6,829 nt of DNA. Origin: JACVRX01 sp035697245 (GTDB taxonomy: Bacteria > Actinomycetota > Actinomycetes > Jiangellales > Jiangellaceae). Positions 1-5,163 of this stretch are shown in pieces. The translations under genes were made by a program, and so were the position numbers. The first letter of the stretch is position 1. Each line of letters opens with the position of its first letter. The notes beneath the pieces are model-generated. The model saw only the letters and a program-made list of their open reading frames with translations. It made no database searches and had not been told where the DNA came from. Location of the stretch: assembly GCA_035697245.1 (NCBI GenBank), contig DASSDH010000073.1:1-6829 (forward strand), given 5' to 3'.

Positions 1-312
1 GCTGAAGAACGCCGTGCCACCCTCTACGTGGACGTCGAAGATCTCCACAACGAAGCCGGTGGCGTCGTCGGTGTAGACGCCTTCCTCCGGCAGCTCGCCG
101 GTGACTTCGATCTTGAACTCGAAGGCGAAGTCACCGAGGTCGCTGCAATCCTCGTTGCCCTCGACGACAGAACTCGATGGTGTCGGGGACGGTTCCTGCT
201 CCCCCGTGGCCCCCGCGTTGCCGGGGAGCGCCCAGACGAGGCATGCCGCTCCCAGCACCATGCTGACCAGGCCAGCGACGGCGCGTCTCCGACGGTTGAT
301 AAGTTGACTCAC
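1..312 (-). CDS. Secreted protein of unknown function, N-terminal part (3' end outside window)
   Basis: Seen: from a GTG at 310-312 the minus strand stays open for 104 codons to the window edge. GGGGAG lies 8 nt upstream of the GTG, which decides the start. Residues 1-35 look like a Sec signal peptide: RRRR at 7-10, a hydrophobic stretch from about A11 to L29, and an Ala-X-Ala site (A33-G34-A35), so the mature chain would start near T36. A short Pro/Ser/Thr linker (EPSPTPSSS) follows, then a segment with a Cys and beta-type alternation (EDCSDLGDFAFEFKIE) and an acidic region (VYTDDATGFVVEIFDVHVEGG). Inference: an exported or surface-anchored actinobacterial protein. The N-terminal layout resembles secreted proteins that end in a C-terminal anchor, but that end is outside the window. 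No enzyme motif is visible. The frame is confident, the function is not known. Confidence 0.62.
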   Translation of the reverse strand, partial: MSQLINRRRRAVAGLVSMVLGAACLVWALPGNAGATGEQEPSPTPSSSVVEGNEDCSDLGDFAFEFKIEVTGELPEEGVYTDDATGFVVEIFDVHVEGGTAFFS

Positions 313-570
313 GGTCTCTGCTCCCCTGTTCCGCGGCTTCGTTGCCCCGAAGTTCCGCTCCACCTAGACCTACTTGACAGGCATGGGATGCACCGGTGCC
401 CGGTGCCGCCCGCAACTCTCCCCGACTTTCAGCTCCTCAGCTCCCGCGAATACTTACACCGCGGCGACCACCGGACAAGTAATTGACCGAGGCGGCGGCT
501 GGGCGTTGATGTACCCCCGGTTGCCAGCGCCAAACCGCTTCTGCGGGGCACCGCGATCGCCGGGCAGGCG
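313..570. other. Intergenic region, no gene seen
   Basis: No convincing coding frame on either strand. It is the 5' flank of the secreted-protein gene and downstream of the ClpB-like remnant. A weak minus-strand promoter-like pair (TTGTCC and TAAGTA about 16 nt apart, near 449-477) and a 10-bp palindrome GCACCGGTGC at 390-399 are present. Neither is strong enough to call as a functional site. Confidence 0.4.
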
Positions 571-897
571 TCACGAACACGCAATCGCTCGACCGTGGCC
601 GAGAGGTACAGGCGCTGCGTCAGCGCAGCACAGTGCCCCGTCTACGCCGTCCGCGGTGACCGTGTCGCCTTCGCCGATCTTGCCGCCGAGGAGCAGCATC
701 GCCAGCTTGTCGGCCAGCTCCCGCTGGATCACCCTCTCGAGCGGGCGGGCGCCGTACGACGGGTCGTAGCCCTGGTGGGCCAGCACCGCGGTGGCGGCGT
801 CGAGCTGACGCATGTCAGCGGCGACCGTTGCGGCTGACGGCACGTCGACGCCTGCGCCCCACAGATCGTCGTAGCAGTCATTGGCGCTGCGTTCCAT
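571..897 (-). pseudogene. Remnant of a ClpB/Clp-ATPase C-terminus in a 108-codon ORF
   Basis: Seen: ATG at 895-897 to TGA at 571-573. Residues about 34-83 (nt 649-798) carry the Clp ATPase C-terminal (D2-small) signature: GYDPSYGARPLERVIQRE followed by LADKLAMLLLGGKIGEGDTV. This matches the known ClpB/ClpC tail GYDPxYGARPLxRxIQ...LA..LL.G.i.dGD. Nothing resembling the AAA+ Walker A/B motifs, the middle domain or the N domain lies upstream, where a full ClpB would need about 2.2 kb more. Residues 1-33 do not resemble Clp, and after residue 84 the sequence becomes a Cys/Ala-rich tail. Inference: a recombined leftover of the last 50 or so residues of a clpB-like gene, joined to unrelated sequence. 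A small expressed orphan D2-small domain protein is possible but less likely. No good Shine-Dalgarno site supports this start. Confidence 0.6.
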
Positions 898-1103
898 GAC
901 TCATGGTCGAGGGCTGGGTTGGCCTCGACCCAGGACCGCACAAAGTCGCCGCGCAGGCAGTAGCTCTCGATGGTCGAGCGCCTCGTCGAGCAGACGGCGC
1001 AGCGACAACGTGTCCCGGCTGCGATCGACCAGGCGCCGCACACAGATTGCGTAGTGCTGGTGTCGTCACGCAGCGTTGCTTCGTGCGGCCCGTCGCCGTC
1101 CAT
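898..1103 (-). other. Possible decayed coding sequence, minus strand, frame-broken
   Basis: Directly upstream of the ClpB-like ORF, two minus-strand frames take turns looking protein-like. One reads RRLVDRSRDTLSLRRLLDEA (about 980-1040) and the next reads LRGDFVRSWVEANPALDHE (about 900-960). A one-base change near 965 would join them, and the joined reading would run towards the ATG at 895-897. The family is not recognised. This may be the 5' part of the same broken gene as the Clp remnant, or chance in GC-rich DNA. Support is weak. Confidence 0.2.
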
Positions 1104-1248
1104 GGGCGCTCAGACCGGCCCAGATGCCGTGGGGTTCGTCTGCGCCGGCGTCATTACACTGTTGGCGCGCCTGCGCACAGTCGACCGACATGCCGACCAG
1201 CGCCATGCCCAACGGGACGAGGAGCACAAAACGTCGCGCGAAGCGCAC
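1066..1248 (-). CDS. Possible small membrane or exported protein
   Basis: Seen: a minus-strand frame open upstream to a GTG at 1308, with an internal GTG at 1246-1248 giving 60 residues. That product would start VRFARRFVLLVPLGMALVGM, a basic end then about 17 hydrophobic residues, like a signal anchor, and continue with a polar stretch containing CNDAG. No Shine-Dalgarno sequence is clear for either start, and the tail is Arg/Ala-rich like a shadow frame. The family is not recognised. It overlaps the frame-broken region 898-1103, so the whole stretch may be non-functional. Confidence 0.22.
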   Translation of the reverse strand: MRFARRFVLLVPLGMALVGMSVDCAQARQQCNDAGADEPHGIWAGLSAHGRRRAARSNAA

Positions 1249-1269
1249 GCCGGTGTGTTTGCTGGAACC

Positions 1270-1287
1270 CACTGTTAGGTGACAGTG
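1270..1287. repeat. Inverted repeat upstream of the 1339 gene
   Basis: CACTGT (1270-1275), 6-nt spacer, ACAGTG (1282-1287), perfect arms, ending 51 nt before the ATG at 1339. It could be an operator or a small hairpin. The paralogous gene at 6108 has a different short palindrome in its upstream region, so no shared regulator is implied. Confidence 0.35.
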
Positions 1288-1338
1288 CCCCGGGCGGTGC
1301 CAGAACACCCCCGGGGCTGGACACCGGATGGAGGTCCG

Positions 1339-1559
1339 ATGCCAGACCTAACCGTACGGCGACTGTTGCTCGCCAAGATCGACGAACTCGTCGACAAGAC
1401 AGCACATGACCTCGAGGAGATCAGGCGGTGATCGAGCAGCTCCATCCGGAGAGGGCCCGGTCCTGCCGGAACGCCATCACGATGGCGTCGGTGATCGTCG
1501 ACGAGATCAAGTTGCGGGCCCACGCCCGCCCACTGGACAGCGACGAGGCGGGCCGGTGA
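1339..1559 (+). pseudogene. Frameshifted paralogue of the small protein encoded at 6108-6377
   Basis: Seen: ATG at 1339 with GGAGG about 6 nt upstream reads 30 codons (core TVRRLLLAKIDEL) to a TGA at 1429-1431. A second frame, open from GTG 1428-1430 to TGA 1557-1559 (43 codons), reads VIEQLHPERARSCRNAITMA and continues SVIVDEIKLRAHARP. The intact protein at 6108 has the same two blocks in one frame (TVHELLLARIDEY; QLAPERARSCRNAITMA, then SVMVDEIRLRAHAQP). From the Thr codon to PERARS there are 96 nt in the intact copy and 95 here, so one base is missing near 1427-1429. GTG and TGA overlap as GTGA, so coupled translation of two halves, or a frameshift, is possible. Simple inactivation or a sequencing error is more likely. 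Function unknown. Confidence 0.65.
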
Positions 1560-1575
1560 GGCGGCTGCCTCGTCG
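1541..1575 (+). terminator. Hairpin straddling the stop of the 1339 gene
   Basis: Perfect 9-bp arms CGACGAGGC (1541-1549) and GCCTCGTCG (1567-1575), 17-nt loop containing the TGA at 1557-1559. An alternative smaller hairpin GAGGC-GGCT-GCCTC sits at 1558-1571. There is no T-run, as is common in high-GC actinobacterial terminators. Inferred terminator or mRNA 3' end stabiliser. Confidence 0.45.
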
Positions 1576-1828
1576 TATCGAGGTCTGATGACGGACCGGT
1601 TGGCCTGAGGCCATTCGGGTAGCCACCAGGCGAGATGGCGCCCCCGGTTCGCGGGACCCGGGGGGCCACCTTGCGTTCGCTCCTTGACCTACGGGCCGGC
1701 TTGGCCGCCGCTGGTTCGGGTAGCCCACCAATCCGACGGTCCGCCGGTTGGCTTTCTCCCCTCCGGCGGGCCGTCTCGCGTCTTGGCCTCCTCGCCCCCT
1801 GAAGGGGTGGGCCGGTGCGGGTCCGGGT
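1576..1828. other. Non-coding, hairpin-rich region between convergent genes
   Basis: No coding frame is convincing. It lies between the plus-strand gene ending at 1559 and the minus-strand STAS gene ending at 1829. It holds two GC-rich hairpins, CCCCCGG/CCGGGGG (1641-1647 and 1658-1664) and CCGCCGG/CCGGCGG (1741-1747 and 1763-1769). Either could terminate transcription from one or both sides. It also holds two copies of a spaced repeat, TGGCC-N8-TTCGGGTAGCC, at 1601-1624 and 1702-1725. Confidence 0.45.
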
Positions 1829-2152
1829 TCACTCGTCGGTCAACAGATAATGGATGCCAGCAATCTCGGCGATGCGCCGAAGCTCGGGCGACGGCTCGCG
1901 TAGACGGAAGGCCACGCCGGCCTTGTCGGCCACAGCACGGGCACGCAGCAAGGCTGCCAGGCCAGTCGAATCGATGAACCTAAGGGCGCGCGCGTCGACG
2001 GTGATCAATCCCGGGTGAGTCTCGAGTGCTTCGCTGACACAGGCCCGGAACCGCGGCACACCACTCAGGTCGAATTCGCCCTCAATGATGATGACGGTCT
2101 CGGTGCCGTGGCCAGACGAGCGACGACGCGGCCACCAAGACGGACGACTCAT
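1829..2152 (-). CDS. STAS-domain protein, anti-sigma-factor antagonist type
   Basis: Seen: ATG 2150-2152 to TGA 1829-1831, 107 residues. After a basic N-terminus (MSRPSWWPRRR), residues about 18-107 form one STAS domain: strand VIIIEGEFDLSGVPRF, strand GLITVDARALRFIDSTG, helix LAALLRARAV, final GIHYLLTDE. The DSTG motif (D61, S62, T63, G64) holds the serine that RsbW/SpoIIAB-type kinases phosphorylate in RsbV/SpoIIAA proteins. Length matches that family. By family, the unphosphorylated protein binds an anti-sigma kinase and frees the sigma factor; no kinase or sigma gene is in this window, so the partner is elsewhere or missing. The frame is open far upstream (to about 2641), but similarity begins only after this ATG. 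No clear Shine-Dalgarno sequence precedes the ATG, which overlaps the upstream ORF stop as ATGA, so translation is probably coupled. Confidence 0.85.
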   Translation of the reverse strand: MSRPSWWPRRRSSGHGTETVIIIEGEFDLSGVPRFRACVSEALETHPGLITVDARALRFIDSTGLAALLRARAVADKAGVAFRLREPSPELRRIAEIAGIHYLLTDE

Positions 2153-2265
2153 TGGCCGGCGGCACGACGGTGGGCTTCCTCGAGCCGTAGTAGCTGGTGG
2201 ACCCCCTCCGCGGTCACCTGCCGACGGGCGTCTGGGCCGCCGGCCGTTCGGGTATCCACCGACAA
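2149..2265 (-). CDS. Small 38-aa protein overlapping the STAS gene start
   Basis: Seen: TTG at 2263-2265 with GAGGGGG 8 nt upstream, to TGA 2149-2151. The last base pairs overlap the STAS ATG as ATGA. The product starts MSVDTRTAGGPDARRQ and ends with a charged, helix-like segment, EGVHQLLRLEEAHRRAAGQ. In-frame GTG codons at 2257-2259 and 2215-2217 are alternative starts, but the Shine-Dalgarno spacing fits the TTG. The frame is closed upstream by a TAG near 2310. Inference: a short leader-type or helper ORF in one transcript with the STAS gene. Stop-start overlap gives the STAS gene a means of translation that its own upstream sequence lacks. No family is recognised, and it could instead be the tail of a longer lost gene. 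Confidence 0.42.
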   Translation of the reverse strand: MSVDTRTAGGPDARRQVTAEGVHQLLRLEEAHRRAAGQ

Positions 2266-2364
2266 GCGGACGGCCCCCTCGGTCTCGCTGTGGCAGGACC
2301 GTCCGTGCCGCCCCTCGGCCTACGGGTCGGGGTGGTTCCGCGTTGATGGTGTCGATCGTACGGG

Positions 2365-2781
2365 TCAGACCGCCGGTACGGCAATGGCGTTGGGCGGCGG
2401 CACATCGCCCCGGCGGATCGACACCACGGTGCGCCCGTACGGCCATAGGGCCAGGGCCGCCATTTTGAGCGAGGCAACCGCCAAGGGGATACCGATGATC
2501 GTGATCGCCAGCAGCACAGCGGTGAGCGAGTGAGCGACCACTAGCCACCCGCCCTATAGCACAAGCCACACGACGTTGCCGATCGTGCTCAGCGCTCGGT
2601 CTCGTTCCTGTCGCTGGACCACCATCCGGCCGAACGGCCAAAGCGCATAGCCGGCGAGCTTGAACGCCGGCAACGCGAGGGGGATCGTGACGATGCCGAC
2701 GATTGCCAGCGCCCCTGCGACGAGGTAGCCCAAGGCCAACCAGACCCCCGCCAATACAAGCCAGATGATGTTGCCCGCCGT
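2365..2781 (-). pseudogene. yccF: YccF-family inner membrane protein interrupted by an in-frame TAG
   Basis: Seen: from about 2781 the minus strand reads GNIIWLVLAGVWLALGYLVAG, ITIPLALPAFKLAGYALWPFGR-type sequence, then TIGNVVWLVL and a TAG at 2554-2556. In the same frame beyond the TAG it reads GGWLVVAHSLTAVLLAITI, then IGIPLAVASLKMAALALWPYG, ending at TGA 2365-2367. This is the two-repeat layout of YccF (DUF307): each half has WL...G hydrophobic segments and ends in a K-A-LWPxGR motif. Total length from 2781, about 138 codons, fits the family (about 148 in E. coli). The TAG replaces one residue in the middle of the second repeat. No native start is visible: the frame runs in from haloalkane dehalogenase sequence. 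Stop mutation, sequencing error and readthrough are all possible; the first two are more likely. YccF is a membrane protein of poorly known role. Confidence 0.72.
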
Positions 2782-2841
2782 CGCCGGCCCTCGAAGACCC
2801 GTTCCCCGACCTGATTCCCGCCCTCGACCACCTCCGAGCGG

Positions 2842-3107
2842 TGCGACGCCGATTTCGTGCGGGCTGTCCTCCTGCAGGAAGTGCATGCCGCTGACCGTCA
2901 CTACCTCCTGGTTGGGGAAGCTCCGGCAGAACTCGCGCTGGGATCCCGTGAGGATGGCTCCGGGGTTCCCGTTGACGAACAGCTGTGGATGCGGCTGGAT
3001 GCCAGCCAGTCGCCGTTGGCCTTCACGATGTCCACGACGTCGGCGGGTTCCCCATCGATCGGGAGCTGGCGTGGCCAGGTCAGCGTCGGCCCGCGACCCT
3101 CACCGGG
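2842..3107 (-). pseudogene. Haloalkane dehalogenase, C-terminal fragment with a frameshift
   Basis: Seen: in one frame (from about 3107) the minus strand reads GEGRGPTLTWPRQLPIDGEP then ADVVDIVKANGDWLASSRI. In a second frame (from about 2986) it reads QLFVNGNPGAILTGSQREFC, RSFPNQEVVTVSGMHFLQED and SPHEIG. Together this follows the end of LinB/DhaA-type haloalkane dehalogenases (alpha/beta hydrolases that cleave carbon-halogen bonds), including the His of the catalytic triad in GMHFLQEDSP. The frames join if one C is restored near 2986-2988 (CC for CCC, giving Ile-Pro-Gln-Leu-Phe). The nucleophile Asp, the lid and about two thirds of the protein are missing. The 5' side is cut at about 3102-3107 by the IS630 sequence; the 3' side runs without a stop into the YccF remnant, so the native C-terminus is lost too. 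It cannot be an active enzyme. Confidence 0.82.
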
Positions 3108-3848
3108 TTGGCCGACAAGCACGGGATCAGCCATCAGACCGTGGCGGAGATCTGGCGAGCCTTCGGGCTCAAGCCGTGGCGCGAGGACAGCTTCAAGATC
3201 GCGCCCGACCCGGATCTGGTCGAGAAGATCCGTGACCTGGTCGCCCTGTACATGAACCCGCCGGTGGCCGCCGCGGTGTTCGCGCTCGACGAGAAACCAC
3301 AGATCCAAGCGCTCAACCGGACCGCCCCCACGTTGCCGATGCTGCCCACCACGCCAGCCCGCGCCACCCACGACTACGAGCGCAACGGCACCTGCGACCT
3401 GTTCGCCGCCTTGGAGGTCGCCACCGGCAAGGTGATCACCGACATCCGACCCAGCCACACCAGCGCCGACTTCATCGCCTTCTTGAACAAGGTCAACCGT
3501 GAGGTCCCCAAGGACCTGGACGTGCACGTGATCTTGGACAACCTGGCGACCCACAAGACCCCGACCGTGCGGCGCTGGCTGTTGCGCCACCGCCGATTCC
3601 ACTTCCACTTCACCCCGACCTACGGGTCCTGGATGAACCTCGTCGAGCGCTGGTTCGCCGCGCTGACCACCAAGAAACTGCAACGCTCCACCCACCGCAG
3701 CGTCAAAGAGCTCGCCGCCGACATCACCGCCTGGGCCGCCAACTGGAACCAAAACCCGACCCCGTTCGTGTGGCACAAGACCGCCGAACAGATCCTCCAA
3801 CGCCTCGCCGGCTACTGCGCCGCGATCAACCGAAACACCACGCCATGA
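3102..3848 (+). pseudogene. IS630-family transposase, 5'-truncated
   Basis: Seen: the plus frame is open from ATG 2985 to TGA 3846-3848 (287 codons), but transposase similarity begins only near 3102-3111 (LADKHGISHQTVAEIWRAFG). Codons before that are antisense to the dehalogenase fragment. The DDE catalytic core is complete: D in FALDEKPQIQ (residue 102 of the open frame), D in VHVILDNLATH (185), E in SWMNLVERWF (221). The N-terminal DNA-binding part, about 100 residues in full IS630 transposases, is missing apart from the last helix-turn-helix region, so the protein would not recognise transposon ends. Inference: a recombination or deletion joined this gene to the dehalogenase gene. From the ATG at 2985 a chimeric product could still be made, but no Shine-Dalgarno support was seen. 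Confidence 0.88.
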
Positions 3849-3888
3849 CAACCACAATTTCATGGCGCTTCACCCTTACAGGACACTA
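3105..3888 (+). mobile_element. IS630-family element, left end missing
   Basis: Contains the truncated transposase gene and about 40 nt of 3' flank. IS630 elements insert at TA, and the TA at 3887-3888 (in GGACACTAGG) is a plausible right boundary. The left end with its terminal repeat is absent, so the boundary cannot be confirmed by matching repeats. The left limit is where transposase similarity stops and dehalogenase similarity starts. Confidence 0.55.
3841..3867 (+). terminator. Hairpin across the IS630 transposase stop codon
   Basis: Perfect 7-bp arms CGCCATG (3841-3847) and CATGGCG (3861-3867) with a 13-nt A-rich loop; the TGA at 3846-3848 lies at the inner edge of the left arm. Likely terminator or mRNA end of the IS630 gene. 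It could also be part of the element's right-end structure. Confidence 0.4.
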
Positions 3889-4083
3889 GGAGAGTCGCCG
3901 TCATTCTGGCGCGAGCGAAGAACGGTCGAGTCGCACCCCGAGCTGATGTCATGAGGAAGCGCAGCGCCGCTTCCGCGTGACGGGTTCCGGTGGTGCGGAC
4001 CCGGGCGCCGATCGAAGCGAGGGCCCGTGGCCAGTTCCGCGAGAGCGATGTCGAACCGCCGGGACTCCTCCCGCCGCCGGGAA

Positions 4084-4106
4084 CCGAGTGTGCGAGACAC
4101 ACTCGG
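4084..4106 (+). promoter_or_regulatory. 9-bp hairpin in the transposase leader
   Basis: CCGAGTGTG (4084-4092), loop CGAGA, CACACTCGG (4098-4106), perfect. It ends two bases inside the left arm of the ribosome-site hairpin that follows, so the two could stack or compete at those bases. Confidence 0.55.
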
Positions 4107-4145
4107 GGTCTCCAAACCAACCCGGAAACGACGAAAGGAGACCCC
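4105..4145 (+). promoter_or_regulatory. Inverted repeat that can sequester the transposase ribosome-binding site
   Basis: GGGGTCTCC (4105-4113) and GGAGACCCC (4137-4145) are perfect 9-bp arms around a 23-nt loop. The right arm contains the GGAG of the Shine-Dalgarno sequence (AAAGGAG, 4134-4140) and ends one base before the GTG at 4147. When folded, the ribosome site is buried. Known parallel: several IS elements block translation of transposase from transcripts that enter from outside by such leader hairpins. That this is its role here is inferred. Confidence 0.55.
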
Positions 4146-4146
4146 G

Positions 4147-5163
4147 GTGGAACATCAACAACAGTACGTGGGTATCGATCTGCACCGGCGCCGGTCGGTG
4201 GTTGTGCGCGTGGCCGAGGACGGCCAGGTGCTGGGCGTGGACCAGGTGGTCAACGACCCGGTGGAGCTGTCGATGGCGGTGGCGAAGGCGGGCCCCGACC
4301 CGGAGGTCGCCCTCGAGTCGACCTACGGGTGGTACTGGGCGGTCGATCTGCTGCAGGCCCACGGCGCCCACGTCCATCTGGTGCACCCGCTCGGGCTGCA
4401 CTGGGACACCCGACGGGTCAAGAACGACATCCGCGATTCCACCGAGCTGGCCAACCGGCTGCGCCGCGGTGATCTCCCCGAGTCCTACATCGCCCCACCC
4501 GCCCAGCGCGAGCTGCGGGAGCTGGTCCGCTTCCGGGCCAAGCTCACGGCGCTGCGCACGTCGGCCAAGGCGCAGATCCACGCCGTGATGGCCAAGGAGG
4601 GGATCCTGCCCTGTCTCGATGACATGTTCGGCCCGGGCGGCCAGGTGCGGTTGGACCAGATGCCTTGCGAGGGCGCCTATGCGCTGCGGGTGGACTCGCT
4701 GCGCAAGCTGCTCGAGGTCTACGCCGGCGAGCTCACCGTCGTCGAGGCCGAGCTCGCCGCCCGCCTCGCCGACCACGCCGGCTACCAGGCGATCCAGGCC
4801 ATCTGCGGGGTGGGGCCGATCATGGCGGCCATCTTCGCCGCCGAGATCGGCGATGTGGGCCGTTTCCCCACGGCGCGCCACCTGTGCTCGTGGGCCGGGC
4901 TCACGCCCAGCCACCGCGAGTCCGACACCAAGATCCAGCGCGGCCACATCACCAAGCAGGGCAACCACCTCGTGCGCTGGGCTGCCATCGAGGCCGTCGC
5001 CCGCTACCACGGCGGTGACCCCATCGCCCCCACCTACACCCGGGTCGCCCGCCGACGGGGCCGCATGATCGGCCGCGTCGCCGCGGCCCGCAAGCTTCTC
5101 ACCCTCGTCTACTACGGCCTGCGCGACGGACAGATCCGCTGCCTGGCCGACGAGGCGGCGTGA
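4147..5163 (+). CDS. IS110-family transposase (DEDD recombinase), apparently intact
   Basis: Seen: GTG 4147-4149 to TGA 5161-5163, 338 residues, usual IS110 length. The start is chosen because AAAGGAG lies 6 nt upstream and similarity begins at once (YVGIDLHRR); the frame is open upstream to 4027, but that part is leader sequence. The N-terminal RuvC-like domain has the DEDD set: D11 (GIDLH), E57 (ALEST), D94 and D97 (KNDIRDSTELA). A helical region follows (about 115-210), then the C-terminal Transposase_20 domain (about 214-300) with ICGVGPIMAAIFAAEIGD, FPTARHLCSWAGLTP and the GHITKQGNHLVRW block; S259 in HRESD is the likely catalytic serine. By family it moves the element through a circular form, guided by a bridge RNA. 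All key residues are present, so it may be active. Translation is probably limited by the leader hairpin. Confidence 0.95.
   Translation: MEHQQQYVGIDLHRRRSVVVRVAEDGQVLGVDQVVNDPVELSMAVAKAGPDPEVALESTYGWYWAVDLLQAHGAHVHLVHPLGLHWDTRRVKNDIRDSTELANRLRRGDLPESYIAPPAQRELRELVRFRAKLTALRTSAKAQIHAVMAKEGILPCLDDMFGPGGQVRLDQMPCEGAYALRVDSLRKLLEVYAGELTVVEAELAARLADHAGYQAIQAICGVGPIMAAIFAAEIGDVGRFPTARHLCSWAGLTPSHRESDTKIQRGHITKQGNHLVRWAAIEAVARYHGGDPIAPTYTRVARRRGRMIGRVAAARKLLTLVYYGLRDGQIRCLADEAA

Larger units (their letters stand above)
3889..4146 (+). ncRNA. Structured 5' non-coding flank of the IS110 transposase; candidate bridge RNA region
   Basis: About 258 nt with no supported gene between the IS630 right end and the IS110 transposase start. 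It holds hairpins GGAAGCG/CGCTTCC (3955-3961, 3968-3974), CGGGA/TCCCG (4060-4064, 4069-4073), CCGAGTGTG/CACACTCGG (4084-4092, 4098-4106) and GGGGTCTCC/GGAGACCCC (4105-4113, 4137-4145). Established: IS110-group elements carry a structured bridge RNA in the non-coding left end upstream of the recombinase, with guide loops matching target and donor DNA. Length and position fit. Inference only: loops were not matched to element ends, which are not defined here. The 3' flank is a rival location. Confidence 0.4.

Noticed and set aside
28..486. 152-codon plus-strand frame
   Set aside because: Antisense to the secreted-protein gene, which has a signal peptide and a good ribosome site on the minus strand.
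903..1409. 168-codon plus-strand frame
   Set aside because: Arg/Ala/Pro-rich with no family signature; runs through the inverted repeat and the start of the 1339 gene; looks like GC-driven openness.
2153..2641. Upstream extension of the STAS open frame to 270 codons
   Set aside because: The added part is Arg/Gly/Pro-rich shadow of the small ORF and YccF frames; STAS similarity starts only after the ATG at 2152.
2985..3101. N-terminal part of the IS630 open frame as genuine transposase
   Set aside because: These codons are the reverse complement of the dehalogenase sequence and do not resemble an IS630 N-terminus.
2901..3863. 320-codon minus-strand open frame
   Set aside because: Mostly antisense to the IS630 transposase. 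Only its last 65 or so codons correspond to the dehalogenase fragment.
4027..4146. Longer start for the IS110 transposase
   Set aside because: Similarity begins at the GTG 4147, which has its own Shine-Dalgarno site; the extension encodes leader hairpins.
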